DNA of 64,000 nucleotides from Lichenifustis flavocetrariae (GCF_026130545.1 NZ_JAMOIM010000013.1:110456-174455); one strand, 5' to 3'. Positions 28,148 through 39,180 are shown, counted from the first letter of the stretch. The notes: generated from the letters alone by a model not told the origin. Program-made: numbers and translations.

Positions 28148-31100
28148 TGAGCCGCACTCCTTCGAGATCATAGAAGACCGGTTTGACGATCTTGGCCGAG
28201 ATCGAACCCGACGGCATCGGAATATAGAGTGTCTCGCCCATGCGCCCGCGTCCGCCTTCGACTACCGCCATGGCGATGGAGCGGCCCAGCACGGCGCTGA
28301 AATAGGACGACGTCACGTGGCCGAGCGCATGCGTCCCGCGTGCCGGCGTGGGGTCGCCAACAATCTGTGCTCCCTCTTCCAGAACGGTTCGGGGATCGTC
28401 AGTCATTAGGCCGACGATTTGCTTGCGGTTCGGCGCCACGAGGTCGGGCCGCCCGAGCGAACGCTTACCGACGAAATCGGGCTTGGTCTTGCCGACCGCC
28501 CATGCCATGCCGGCATCGTCGGGCGTCACCGTCCCGTCGGTATCCTGGCCTACGATGATGTAGCCCTTCTCGGCCCGCATCACATGCATGGCCTCCGTGC
28601 CATAGGCAACCGCGTCGAACTTGCGGCCCTCGGCCCAGAGCGCCTCCCAAGCCGCGCGGCCGTAATCCGCCGGTACGTTCACCTCGAAACCGAGTTCGCC
28701 CGTGAAGCTGACGCGGAAGAGGCGCATCGGCACACCCTGGAACGTGCCGACCTGCAGGCTCATATGCGGCATGGTCTCGGCCGAGATATCGAGGCCGTCG
28801 ACGAGCGGTGCGAGCATCTCGCGCGCCCGGGGACCCTGCACGGCGATGACGGCCCATTGCTCGGTGGTCGAGGTGAGCCAAACCTTGAGATCGGGAAACT
28901 CCGTCTGGAGATAGTCCTCCATATGGGCCATCACACGTGGCGCGCCGCCCGTGGTCGTGGTGACATGGAAACGATCCGTCGCGATGCGGCCCACCACGCC
29001 GTCATCCATGATGAAGCCGGCTTCATTGAGCATCAGCCCATACCGGCACTTGCCGACGCCGAGCTTCGTCCAACTGTTGGTATAAAGCCTGTTCAGAAAC
29101 TCTGCCGCATCCGGTCCGACCACTTCGATCTTTCCCAGCGTCGAGGCGTCGAAGAGGCCGGCGCGCTCACGTGTGATCTGGCACTCGCGGTTGACGGCCG
29201 CATGCATGTCTTCGCCCGCACGCGAGAAGAACCACGCCCGTTTCCAGAGACCGACGTCTTCGAAGCGGGCGCCATGGGCCGCCGCCCAACCATGGATCGC
29301 GGTTTCGCGGACCGGATCGAACAAGGCGTCGCGCGAAAGACCCGCGAAAGACCCGAAGGTGACGGGCGTATAGGGCTGCCGGAAAGTCGTCAGACCAATT
29401 GAAGGCACCGACCGGCCGAGTTCGGCCGAGGCGATCCCGAGCGCGTTCATGTTCGACGTCTTGCCCTGATCCGTCGCCATGCCGGTCGTGGTGTAGCGCT
29501 TGATATGCTCGATCGACCGGAACCCCTCACGCGTGGCGAGGGCAATATCCTTGGCCGTGACATCGTTCTGGAAATCCACGAAGGCTTTCACTTGAGTCGG
29601 ATCGCGGTCGTGCGGCGTAGCACCGATGAACCCGGCCCCTGTGGACTCGTCATCGCCCACGACCGCGAAGTCCCGATCCTCGACAGCCATCTTGATGACG
29701 GCATGTCCGGCGCGATGACCGTCGCGCAAGATCTGCGCGAGTCCGAAGGTCCCCGCACAGGCACCGATGGAGACCTGGTCCTGCGCGGGTGTGCCGGGCA
29801 GGAAACTGTTGCTGCCCTCGTCATAGGCCAGTTTGCCGCGCGACTGCGAGAAGAGATGCACGGACGGGGTCCAGCCGCCACACATCAGCACGAGATCGCA
29901 GGCTAGGCTTTCGAGATCGGTGACATGGCGGCCGCTCACCCGGCCGATCCGGACGCCACGGACCCGCGTGGTGCCGCTTGTCCCGACGATCGTGGCGCCC
30001 CGCATGATCGGCAGGCCGGCCCGCTCGGCCGCCACGCTCAAGGCGCCCTCGGAGCTCTCCCGCAGGTCGACGATACGGACGATCTGAACGCCCGCAGCCG
30101 CGAGGTCGAGCGCCGCCCTGTAGGCGCTGTCGTGCGCGGTCGCGACCACGACACGCGTGCCGGGCTTGACGCCGAAGCGATTGAGGAAGGTGCGGCCGGC
30201 CGAGGCCAGCATGATGCCAGGGCGGTCATTGTCGGGAAACACGAGGGGCCGCTCGATGGCGCCGGTCGCGAGCACCACGTGCTTGGCGCGCACCTGCCAC
30301 AGCCGCTCACGCGGCGCGCGGTGATCGGGCTGCGCCAGATGATCCGTCAGGCGCTGGTTCAGGCCGATGAGGTTGTGGTTGTAGTAGCCGAAAGCCTGAG
30401 TGCGCGGCAGCAGGGTCACGTTGGGCCGGGCCGCGAGCGCCTCGATCGTGGCGGCCGCCCATGCATCGGCCGCCATCCCGTCGATGACGGCGTGGTTGTC
30501 GTCGGCGAGCGATCCGCCGAAGACGGGATTCTCATCACAGAGGATAACGCGGGCGCCCGATTGGGCGGCCGATGTCGCGGCGGCCAGACCCGCCGGGCCC
30601 GAACCGACCACCAGCACTTCGCAGTGAGCGAAGCGAGTGGCGTAATGATCGGGATCGGGATCTCGCGAGGCCTCGCCGAGGCCGGCTGCGCGGCGGATCG
30701 CGGGTTCGAACAGATCGGCCCAGAGCTTCGCGCCCTTGACGAAACGCGGCCCCATGAAGGTCTTGTAGTAGAAACCCGCGCCCAGCATCGGCGATACGAG
30801 ACTGTTCACCGCGCCGACATCGAAGGCGAGCGAGGGCCAGCGGTTCTGGCTCTTCGCCACGAGTCCTTCGTAGAGTTCCACCTGGGTGGCGCGCAGGTTC
30901 GGCGTCCATCGGCCGCCGCCGCGATCGACCGTCACGAGGGCGTTCGGCTCCTCGGCCCCCGCTGCGAGAATGCCGCGTGGCCGATGGTATTTGAATGAGC
31001 GGCCGAGAAGGTGAACGCCATGACTGAGGAGGGCCGACGCCAGCGTGTCTCCGACGAAACCATCGTAGCCTCGACCGTCGAAGGTGAACCGGACGGGCTG

Positions 31101-31148
31101 ATTCCGGTCGATGCGGCCGCCACGCGGCAGGCGAAGGGCTCCGCTCAT
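28140..31148 (-). CDS. soxA: sarcosine oxidase subunit alpha
   Basis: This is 1002 residues, the full length for the heterotetrameric enzyme. The N-terminal part has a 2Fe-2S-fold domain (FTFDGRGYDGFVGDTLASAL) without a Cys cluster. The NAD-binding Rossmann loop follows (VVGSGPAGLAAATSAAQSG near 176). The C-terminal 380 residues are a GcvT-like folate domain (FDASTLGKIEVVGPDAAEFL; GELGFEVNVPADYGRAAWEA). Formaldehyde is captured there on tetrahydrofolate. It overlaps soxD (4 nt) and soxG (8 nt). Confidence 0.97.
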   Translation of the reverse strand: MSGALRLPRGGRIDRNQPVRFTFDGRGYDGFVGDTLASALLSHGVHLLGRSFKYHRPRGILAAGAEEPNALVTVDRGGGRWTPNLRATQVELYEGLVAKSQNRWPSLAFDVGAVNSLVSPMLGAGFYYKTFMGPRFVKGAKLWADLFEPAIRRAAGLGEASRDPDPDHYATRFAHCEVLVVGSGPAGLAAATSAAQSGARVILCDENPVFGGSLADDNHAVIDGMAADAWAAATIEALAARPNVTLLPRTQAFGYYNHNLIGLNQRLTDHLAQPDHRAPRERLWQVRAKHVVLATGAIERPLVFPDNDRPGIMLASAGRTFLNRFGVKPGTRVVVATAHDSAYRAALDLAAAGVQIVRIVDLRESSEGALSVAAERAGLPIMRGATIVGTSGTTRVRGVRIGRVSGRHVTDLESLACDLVLMCGGWTPSVHLFSQSRGKLAYDEGSNSFLPGTPAQDQVSIGACAGTFGLAQILRDGHRAGHAVIKMAVEDRDFAVVGDDESTGAGFIGATPHDRDPTQVKAFVDFQNDVTAKDIALATREGFRSIEHIKRYTTTGMATDQGKTSNMNALGIASAELGRSVPSIGLTTFRQPYTPVTFGSFAGLSRDALFDPVRETAIHGWAAAHGARFEDVGLWKRAWFFSRAGEDMHAAVNRECQITRERAGLFDASTLGKIEVVGPDAAEFLNRLYTNSWTKLGVGKCRYGLMLNEAGFIMDDGVVGRIATDRFHVTTTTGGAPRVMAHMEDYLQTEFPDLKVWLTSTTEQWAVIAVQGPRAREMLAPLVDGLDISAETMPHMSLQVGTFQGVPMRLFRVSFTGELGFEVNVPADYGRAAWEALWAEGRKFDAVAYGTEAMHVMRAEKGYIIVGQDTDGTVTPDDAGMAWAVGKTKPDFVGKRSLGRPDLVAPNRKQIVGLMTDDPRTVLEEGAQIVGDPTPARGTHALGHVTSSYFSAVLGRSIAMAVVEGGRGRMGETLYIPMPSGSISAKIVKPVFYDLEGVRLNG

Positions 31149-31438
31149 CGGGAAGGCTCCCCGGATGTCTCAAGGCTCGGGCGAGGTTCGCCACTCTTGT
31201 AGGTGGCCAGGATGTTGTCGCTCACCGTATCCCGCAGGCAGTTGAAGAATCGGCCGCAGCCGGACGTGTGGCGCCAGCGTTCCGCGATGATGCCTTTCGG
31301 GTTCGTCCGCGTGTACAGGAACTCGCCCCAGGCCTGATCATCGGCGACCTGCGGCTCACGCGTGATATGCGCTTCCCCGGCATGCTTGAATTCGAGCTCG
31401 GAGCGCGGGCCGCAGTAAGGACAGGGGATCAGAAGCAT
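31145..31438 (-). CDS. soxD: sarcosine oxidase subunit delta
   Basis: This is 97 residues. The zinc ligands are visible: Cys6 and Cys9 in LIPCPYCGPR, and a late HTSGCGRFFNCLRDT. This small subunit stabilises the complex. Its stop overlaps the soxA ATG (ATGA), and it lies 49 nt after soxB. Confidence 0.96.
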   Translation of the reverse strand: MLLIPCPYCGPRSELEFKHAGEAHITREPQVADDQAWGEFLYTRTNPKGIIAERWRHTSGCGRFFNCLRDTVSDNILATYKSGEPRPSLETSGEPSR

Positions 31439-31487
31439 GGACGTCTTTCGGACGTTGGCATGAAGGCCGGCTGAAGGGATGGCGGCG

Positions 31488-32738
31488 TCAATGGGCCACT
31501 GCGGCGGCGGCGGCCTCGTCGATCAGCCGGCCGGTGCGGAAGCGGTCGAGGCTGAAGGGCGCATTGATCGGGTGGGGTTCGCCTGTCGCGACCTGATGGG
31601 CGAAGACATGGCCCGAACCGGGCGTCGCCTTGAAGCCGCCCGTGCCCCAGCCGCAATTCAGGAACAGCCCCGGCACCGGCGTCTTGCCGATAATGGGCGA
31701 CCGGTCGGGCGTGACATCCACGATGCCACCCCAGTTGCGCAACATGCGCAGGCGCCGGACGTTGGGGAACATCTCGCAGATCGCATCGAGCGTGTGCGTC
31801 GCGATGTGCAGCCCTCCGGTCTGGCTGTAGGAGATATAGGCATCGGTGCCGGCGCCGATGACAAGCTCGCCCTTGTCGGATTGCGACATATAGGCGTGGA
31901 TCGTGTTCGACATCACGACGCATGGCATGACGGGCTTGACGGGCTCGGAGACCAGCGCCTGTAGAGGATAGCTTTCGAGAGGCAGCCGCACGCCCGCCAT
32001 GCTCATCACGTGGCTGGTGTTGCCCGCCGCCACCACGCCGATGCGCTTGGTCGCGATCGTGCCGCGTGTGGTCTCGATGCCCGCCACGGCGCCGGAGGCG
32101 TCGCGGGTGATGGCCGTCACTTCGCAATTTTGCAGGATGTCGACCCCGAGCGCCGAGGCCGCGCGGGCGTAGCCCCAGGCCACCGCGTCATGCCGGGCCG
32201 TGCCGCCGCGCCGCTGCAGCGAGGCGCCGATGACCGGATAGCGGATGTCCTTGGAGATGTTGAGGATGGGACAGAAGGCTTTCGCCTGCTCGGGCGTCAG
32301 CCACTCGTTGTCGGTACCGGCGAGCCGGTTGGCATGCACGTGCCGTTTGAACACCTGTACGTCGTGAATGTTGTGGGCGAGCATCATGACGCCGCGCGGC
32401 GAATACATGACGTTGTAATTGAGAACCTGCGACAGGTCCTGCCACAAGGTCATTGCATGGCCGTAGAGGGCCTCGGACTCTTCCCACAGATAGTTCGAGC
32501 GGATGATGGTCGTGTTGCGGCCCGTGTTGCCGCCCCCGATCCAGCCCTTCTCGACCACCGCGATGTTCCGCATGCCGTGTTCGGCGGCCATGTAATAGGC
32601 CGTCGCAAGACCGTGGCCGCCGCCCCCGATGATGATGGCATCATAGCTCGGCTTCGGCTCGGGCGAGCGCCATTGTTCGGGCCAGCCCGTGTTATGCGCA
32701 AAACTCTGGCGGATCAGGCTGAGGAGAGAAAATCGCAC
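31488..32738 (-). CDS. soxB: sarcosine oxidase subunit beta
   Basis: This is 416 residues with a DAO fold. The FAD loop is AIIIGGGGHGLATAYYMAAE near 35-54, and the C-terminal GWGTGGFKATPGSGHVFAH is typical of SoxB. This subunit binds FAD and covalent FMN and oxidises sarcosine. The start is GTG 32738, and GGAG lies 12 nt before it, somewhat far. It is the first gene of soxBDAG. No serine hydroxymethyltransferase or formyl-THF genes flank it in this window. Confidence 0.96.
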   Translation of the reverse strand: MRFSLLSLIRQSFAHNTGWPEQWRSPEPKPSYDAIIIGGGGHGLATAYYMAAEHGMRNIAVVEKGWIGGGNTGRNTTIIRSNYLWEESEALYGHAMTLWQDLSQVLNYNVMYSPRGVMMLAHNIHDVQVFKRHVHANRLAGTDNEWLTPEQAKAFCPILNISKDIRYPVIGASLQRRGGTARHDAVAWGYARAASALGVDILQNCEVTAITRDASGAVAGIETTRGTIATKRIGVVAAGNTSHVMSMAGVRLPLESYPLQALVSEPVKPVMPCVVMSNTIHAYMSQSDKGELVIGAGTDAYISYSQTGGLHIATHTLDAICEMFPNVRRLRMLRNWGGIVDVTPDRSPIIGKTPVPGLFLNCGWGTGGFKATPGSGHVFAHQVATGEPHPINAPFSLDRFRTGRLIDEAAAAAVAH

Positions 32739-32838
32739 GTCGAGACTTCACTCCGCAAGGCATGAGGGGAGACACAGCCTTGTGAGATATCGACCCCTGG
32801 GCGTCTAGCGTACAAGCGACGTGGCCATGTCGGATTTA

Positions 32839-32866
32839 TGTCGCACCGCGAAAGCGGGGTGCGACA
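32839..32866 (-). terminator. hairpin after the DsbA-like gene
   Basis: TGTCGCACC and GGTGCGACA form a perfect 9-bp stem, with an inner CCGC-GAAA-GCGG stem capped by a GNRA-type loop. It starts 2 nt after the thiol-protein stop codon. Only a weak run of A/T follows, so Rho-independent action is likely but not certain. Confidence 0.6.
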
Positions 32867-32867
32867 A

Positions 32868-33542
32868 CTACTTCTTGGTGGCCTCGTCGATGTCCTTGTC
32901 GATCTGTGCGACCGAGAGCTCGCCCGCATATTTGCGGCCGTTGATGAAAAAGGTCGGCGTGGCGTCGATCTTGAGGTCGGTCGATGCTTTGTCGCGCGTC
33001 TGGTTCACCTGATCGTAGAGTTTCTGATCCTTGAGGCAGGATTCGAACTGCGCCTGGCTGATGCCTGCCTGTTTCACGGTCGCGGCGAGCGCGTCCACGG
33101 GCTTGTCCACGAAGGCCCAATTCTTTTGCTGGTCGAACAAAAGGTCGGTCATGGCGTTGCGCTTGTCCGGCCCGGCACAACGGGCCAGCATGAAGCCGGC
33201 TGTCGCCAGCGGGTCGAGCGGGAACTCGCGCAACACGAAGCGCACCTTGCCGGTGTCGATGTATTTGCTTTTCAGCGTCGGCCAGGTCTCGGCGTGGAAG
33301 GCGGCGCAATGCGGGCAGGTCATCGAAGCATATTCGATGATCGTGACCGGAGCGTCCTTCGACCCGATCCACATGTCGGGCAGCGGACCCTCGGCCATCA
33401 GCTTCTCGGTCGGAACGATCTGAGCGTCGTCGCTCTTCACCTGGGCGAACGCCAAGGTCGTGGTTCGCAGCACGACCGGAAGTGCAAACCCGGTCACCAC
33501 AGCATCACGAAGAAGCCGGCGCCGAGTCGAAGGCCTGAACAT
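32868..33542 (-). CDS. DsbA-family thiol:disulfide protein
   Basis: This is 224 residues from ATG 33542, chosen for GAGG 6 nt upstream (ATG 33566 is in frame). The N-terminus STRRRLLRDAVVTGFALPVV looks like a Tat-type signal followed by a cleavage region near FAQ. The thioredoxin-fold active site is CPHC in SMTCPHCAAFH near 76-79. The cis-Pro loop is DATPTFFINGRKYAG near 200. It is probably a periplasmic oxidase or isomerase; no DsbB is seen nearby. Confidence 0.92.
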   Translation of the reverse strand: MFRPSTRRRLLRDAVVTGFALPVVLRTTTLAFAQVKSDDAQIVPTEKLMAEGPLPDMWIGSKDAPVTIIEYASMTCPHCAAFHAETWPTLKSKYIDTGKVRFVLREFPLDPLATAGFMLARCAGPDKRNAMTDLLFDQQKNWAFVDKPVDALAATVKQAGISQAQFESCLKDQKLYDQVNQTRDKASTDLKIDATPTFFINGRKYAGELSVAQIDKDIDEATKK

Positions 33543-33636
33543 GCTGATCCTCATCCCGCGTTGCATCTGCCGCCGGGATAGGGACCCGACACGGCTCGTT
33601 GGCGACGTTGTTTACCGGAAAGGGCGTCCCGCGACA

Positions 33637-34206
33637 TCACTTTTTGGTTGGATGCGGTTCAAACCGCAAGGCATGCGCGCCAAGCCGCGCGAGCGCTTCA
33701 CGCAAAGCCGGGTCCTCCACATCCGAGACGGCCTCACGCGCCTCGGCGATCGCCTGCGGATCGGGCACACGCGCTTTTGGCCGGCGGCGCGGCTCCATGG
33801 GCAGCGGCCCCTGCCGTAGCGCGATCTTGCCGACGCAACGCCAGCCCAGATAGGTGTTCACCTTGTCGATGATGACCGGGCCCATATGCTGCAGGACCAG
33901 GGCTGAGCCGCCCTCGACCCGGACCACAAGCGTCGCGGGCTCGACCGCGAGGTCGGCCCCACCGGCTTTGCGGGGACGCCACTGCAGGCGCAGCGGCTGG
34001 CAGCGGCCCGCCAAACTCTCGCCGACGATCTCTGGCCAGTGCATGAGGACATCGGCTTCGCCGAACCCATGCTTGCCGAGCGCCGGGCCGATGCACCCGC
34101 CGACGAGGTCGGCCAGAGGGCGATTCGATGGCGGCTTGCGTCGCGGCGGAAACGGGGTGAACGACTGCGGCATCGGGGTCGGCGCTTTCCGGCATATCTC
34201 CGTCAC
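33637..34206 (-). CDS. DUF721/DciA family protein
   Basis: This is 189 residues from GTG 34206. The core (RPLADLVGGCIGPALGKHGF; VLMHWPEIVGESLAGRCQPL) and LVVRVEGGSALVLQHM are typical of DciA/DUF721, a group linked to loading of the DnaB helicase. The C-terminal tail is basic, then acidic. It is divergent from mutY with only 21 nt between start codons. Confidence 0.88.
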   Translation of the reverse strand: MTEICRKAPTPMPQSFTPFPPRRKPPSNRPLADLVGGCIGPALGKHGFGEADVLMHWPEIVGESLAGRCQPLRLQWRPRKAGGADLAVEPATLVVRVEGGSALVLQHMGPVIIDKVNTYLGWRCVGKIALRQGPLPMEPRRRPKARVPDPQAIAEAREAVSDVEDPALREALARLGAHALRFEPHPTKK

Positions 34207-34232
34207 GGTTCACCTTATAAGGGAACCGTGAC
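34202..34232. repeat. palindrome holding both dciA and mutY start codons
   Basis: GTCACGGTTC (34202-34211) and GAACCGTGAC (34223-34232) are a perfect 10-bp inverted repeat. The 11-nt spacer is A plus CCTTATAAGG, itself a perfect palindrome. Both GTG starts (34206 on minus, 34228 on plus) and both AAGG ribosome sites lie inside it. Confidence 0.75.
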
Positions 34233-35520
34233 CAAAAGCGCAGCCACCACACAAACACGCAAGCCGGGAGGCGAAGCCACCCCTCCCCTGCCCGATCGAG
34301 ACCTCGAAGTCGGTCCGGCCCTGCTCGACTGGTACGATCGGCATCGACGCGTTCTCCCCTGGCGGAGCGCACCGGGCGCGGCGAGCGACCCTTATGCGGT
34401 ATGGTTGTCCGAGATCATGCTGCAGCAAACCACGGTCGCGGCGGTCAAACCCTATTTCGCGGCTTTTCTGGCGGCATGGCCGACCGTGCGGGATCTCGCG
34501 GCGGCGCCGCTCGATGACATCCTGAAAGCTTGGGCGGGGCTCGGCTATTATTCCCGTGCCCGGAACCTGCATGCCTGCGCCCGGGCCATCGTGGACCAGC
34601 ACGGCGGGCGGTTTCCGCCCGACGAGGTCGGTTTGCGAAGTCTGCCTGGGATTGGCCCCTATACGGCAGCCGCGATCGCCGCGATCGCGTTCGGGCAGCG
34701 GGCCGTGGTGGTCGACGGCAATGTGGAGCGGGTCATGGCGCGTCTCTGCGCGGTCGAGGAACCCCTGCCCGCCGCCAGACCGCGGCTTCATGCCGCCATG
34801 AACAGGGTGACGCCGCAGTCCCGGACCGGAGATTTTGCGCAGGCCGTCATGGACCTTGGCGCAACCATCTGTACGCCTCGGAGCCCTGCCTGCGTGCTCT
34901 GCCCGCTGATCGCCCTTTGCGACGCCCGCCGGCTGGGCCTGCAGGCAGACCTTCCCAGGAAGAGCAAGAAAGCGAAGGTCCCGCAACGTGGCGGCGCGGT
35001 CTTCATTGTGCATCGGTCGGACGGGTGTGTTCTTGTGCGCCAACGCCCTCCCGAAGGTCTATTCGGCGGAATGACGGAGTTTCCCTCGACGCCTTGGACG
35101 GAGCAACACGATGCGGAACATTCCCCCACCCGGCCGGTCGGATTGGAGAAGCTGGAGGGCCCGTTCGTACCTGTCGGTACCGTCGAACATGGCCTCACCC
35201 ATTTTCATCTCACGCTGCATGTTTATGCGATCCGAACGGATCGCCAATCATTCGAGGGCTGCCGCTGGATCGCCGTAGACGCGCTCGCGGGCGAGGCTCT
35301 GCCCACGCTGATGCGGAAGGTCGCCAGATTTGCCCAAGGGTTGAACAGCGAAACTTCAACACTGGCCAACACCCCCGAGCCAGAGCCTCAGATCACGCTA
35401 CCTGTGCAATCAGATTGCCCGAAGATCAATCTTCCTCATCCGAAATCACAGGCACCGAACGAGTTTCGAACGCGTCACATGCCGCAACGAGGAAGAAGCC
35501 GAACAACGCCGTCAGCGTGA
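34228..35520 (+). CDS. mutY: A/G-specific adenine glycosylase
   Basis: This is 430 residues from GTG 34228, with AAGG 6 nt upstream. It removes A mispaired with 8-oxoG. The catalytic Glu lies in LSEIMLQQTTVAAV near 57, the HhH in SLPGIGPYTAAAIAAIAFG near 140 and the catalytic Asp in VVVDGNVERV. The 4Fe-4S ligands are C-x6-C-x2-C-x5-C in ICTPRSPACVLCPLIALC near 220. A C-terminal Nudix-like domain recognises 8-oxoG (GGMTEFPSTPW; VEHGLTHFHLTLHVYA). The last 65 or so residues are polar, Pro-rich and unlike the family. They overlap a convergent small gene by 95 nt. Confidence 0.95.
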   Translation: MTKSAATTQTRKPGGEATPPLPDRDLEVGPALLDWYDRHRRVLPWRSAPGAASDPYAVWLSEIMLQQTTVAAVKPYFAAFLAAWPTVRDLAAAPLDDILKAWAGLGYYSRARNLHACARAIVDQHGGRFPPDEVGLRSLPGIGPYTAAAIAAIAFGQRAVVVDGNVERVMARLCAVEEPLPAARPRLHAAMNRVTPQSRTGDFAQAVMDLGATICTPRSPACVLCPLIALCDARRLGLQADLPRKSKKAKVPQRGGAVFIVHRSDGCVLVRQRPPEGLFGGMTEFPSTPWTEQHDAEHSPTRPVGLEKLEGPFVPVGTVEHGLTHFHLTLHVYAIRTDRQSFEGCRWIAVDALAGEALPTLMRKVARFAQGLNSETSTLANTPEPEPQITLPVQSDCPKINLPHPKSQAPNEFRTRHMPQRGRSRTTPSA

Positions 35521-35623
35521 GGAACATGCTTTGCATCGCGCTCGCCATGGGAAAGAAGTTACCGATGCCGAGCACGGCCGAAACCGCACACAGTCCCGCC
35601 AGGATGAAAATAGACCCTAACAT
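35426..35623 (-). CDS. small two-helix membrane protein
   Basis: This is 65 residues with two hydrophobic helices (IFILAGLCAVSAVLGIG; SMFLTLTALFGFFLVAAC) and a charged C-terminus ending DEED. The VLGIG turn recalls DUF1328-type small membrane proteins. It overlaps the mutY tail by 95 nt on the opposite strand. The composition fits a real membrane protein, but no strong ribosome site was seen. Confidence 0.55.
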   Translation of the reverse strand: MLGSIFILAGLCAVSAVLGIGNFFPMASAMQSMFLTLTALFGFFLVAACDAFETRSVPVISDEED

Positions 35624-35737
35624 CGCCGCCGCCCCGCATCCGACGCCCGGTTAAGGTTAAAATGCGGTGATCGTCTCTAGGGTTCCACGATCCTGGATCA
35701 AGGTGCCGGAAATTTTTGGGTGTCGACCGGTCTAGGA

Positions 35738-37450
<1,713 letters not shown>

Positions 37451-37747
37451 TCAGTATTTATAGACGGGCCGTACGGGAACGGGCGGTCGGGTCACACCAC
37501 CGCTGTAGACGAACAGGCCCGAGCGGCACCAACACGCCTTGCCGGGCTTGATCGGATACATGTAGTCGACCTCGCAGGCCGCCGCAGGCGCGACGCAGAC
37601 GGCGGTGTAGGGCCTCGCCGGCGCGGGTTGCAGGATATCGGCCAGGAACGGGGGCGGCTGGAACCCAAGGCCACCATCGGCCATGGCGGGTCCCGCCAGG
37701 GTCAGGATGGCCAGGGCGCCCAGCACAACGATCTTCACACTACGCAT
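37451..37747 (-). CDS. small secreted protein
   Basis: This is 98 residues. A standard signal peptide covers 1-23 (KIVVLGALAILTLAGPAMA, cleavage after AMA). The mature part is Pro-rich with four Cys in about 30 residues (VCVAPAAACEVDYMYPIKP, then ACWCRSG), probably two disulfides. The tail is RPPVPVRPVYKY. I do not recognise a named family. Confidence 0.72.
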   Translation of the reverse strand: MRSVKIVVLGALAILTLAGPAMADGGLGFQPPPFLADILQPAPARPYTAVCVAPAAACEVDYMYPIKPGKACWCRSGLFVYSGGVTRPPVPVRPVYKY

Positions 37748-37887
37748 ACGGCTTCCTCGACCTCGGATCGGCCGAATTATGCCGGTATTGCGACCCTAAC
37801 GCAAAGGAAACGCTGTAGTGGCCCGCTCAGGCTTGCGCGAAAGCGTCAAGGTGTTGCCGCGCGGCGGGACGACGCTCCCGTTCGGGC

Positions 37888-39180
37888 TCACCCGAAGAGC
37901 GACCGCCGGCTCGCTTTCCTGTCCTTCGGGCGCCGGAACACGCCCACGAGTTCCACATGCGGCGAATAGAGGAACTGGTCGACGGGCGTGACCCCCACGA
38001 TCCGATAGCCGCCGCCGACCAGAATCGCCGCATCGCGCGCGAAGGTGACCGGGTTGCAGCTGACCGCCACGACCGTGGGCACCGTGGAGGCCGCCAAGGC
38101 TTCGGCCTGAGCCAAGGCACCGGCGCGCGGCGGGTCGAACACGACCGCGTCGAAGGCGGCCAGTTCGTCGGGCCGCAAGGGGCGGCGGAACAGATCACGT
38201 GTTTCCGTCGCCAGCGGGCGCAGCACGGGCGTCATACGGGCCGCCCGTGACAGGGCCGCCAAACTCGGGCCTTCGAGATCGTAGGCCCGCACTGTCGCGT
38301 GCTCGGCGAGGCGCAACGCAAAGGTCCCGAGACCACAGAAGAGATCCGCGACCTTCCGGCTTGTGCCAATACCCTCGCGGACAAGCCCGGCGAGCGTGTC
38401 TTCCCCCAATTCGGTCGCTTGCAGAAAGGCGCCGGGCGGCAGCGCCAGTTCGGCCTTCCCGAACCGCAAAATAGGCGACCGGCGTTCGATCACGACATCG
38501 CCATGGTTCGACAACCGGGCGAGATCGAGAGTGACGGTGAGGTCGGACAGGATCCGCGACCAATCCGCATCCAGCGGACCGAGACCGCGCATATCGATAT
38601 CGAGACCGGTCGCGGTCGCGGTCGCGACCAGATCGAGCGGCTTGCCGAGGGGAAGCAGTCTATTGGCGAGGCGACGCGCCGCCAGAAGGGCCGGCGCCAG
38701 CGTCGGGTCGAGCACCGGGCAGGATGCGATGTCGATCACCTCGTGTGACCGGGCCCGCATAAAGCCCACGCGCGCATCCTTCGGGGCGCGCAGCACGTTG
38801 GGGGACGGCTCGGCGCGCCCGTGGAACGTCGCCCGCCGGCGCCCGGCCCCGTGCGCGGCGACCACGGGGGCCACCGCCACATCGAGCCCGGCCTTGCGTA
38901 AGGCATCAACGACGAGACCGTGCTTCCAGGCCCTATAGGGCTCGGCCGGCAAGGCCTGCACGGCGCAGCCGCCACAGGTCTCGAAATAAGCGCAGATCGG
39001 CGGCATACGATCAGGCCGGGAGACGACACGCTCGATCACGTGCGCGATCTCGCCATCGCTCTCCACGAGCACGGTTTCACCCGGCAACGCGAAGGGAATG
39101 TAGACGAGACCGTCAGGGCCGACCGCCACGCCCTCGCCGCGCTGGCCGAGACGCGTGATTTCGAGACGCTGGGGCCTCAT
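37888..39180 (-). CDS. RlmD/TrmA-family 23S rRNA/tRNA uracil-5-methyltransferase
   Basis: This is 430 residues. A TRAM domain opens it (LEITRLGQRGEGVAVGPDGL). A Cys cluster at about 63-72 (PICAYFETCGGCA) would hold a 4Fe-4S cluster. The SAM loop is VADLFCGLGTFALRLAEH near 270. DPPRAGA near 350 and the catalytic Cys in VAVSCNPVTFARD near 375 complete the m5U machinery. Whether it modifies U1939 of 23S rRNA or another site cannot be told. Its ATG overlaps the tlyA stop by 4 nt. Confidence 0.92.
   Translation of the reverse strand: MRPQRLEITRLGQRGEGVAVGPDGLVYIPFALPGETVLVESDGEIAHVIERVVSRPDRMPPICAYFETCGGCAVQALPAEPYRAWKHGLVVDALRKAGLDVAVAPVVAAHGAGRRRATFHGRAEPSPNVLRAPKDARVGFMRARSHEVIDIASCPVLDPTLAPALLAARRLANRLLPLGKPLDLVATATATGLDIDMRGLGPLDADWSRILSDLTVTLDLARLSNHGDVVIERRSPILRFGKAELALPPGAFLQATELGEDTLAGLVREGIGTSRKVADLFCGLGTFALRLAEHATVRAYDLEGPSLAALSRAARMTPVLRPLATETRDLFRRPLRPDELAAFDAVVFDPPRAGALAQAEALAASTVPTVVAVSCNPVTFARDAAILVGGGYRIVGVTPVDQFLYSPHVELVGVFRRPKDRKASRRSLFG

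Noticed and set aside
35650..35664. TTAAGGTTAA upstream of the small membrane protein gene
   Set aside because: The two TTAA are only 2 nt apart, so it does not fit the TTAA-N7-TTAA CtrA pattern.
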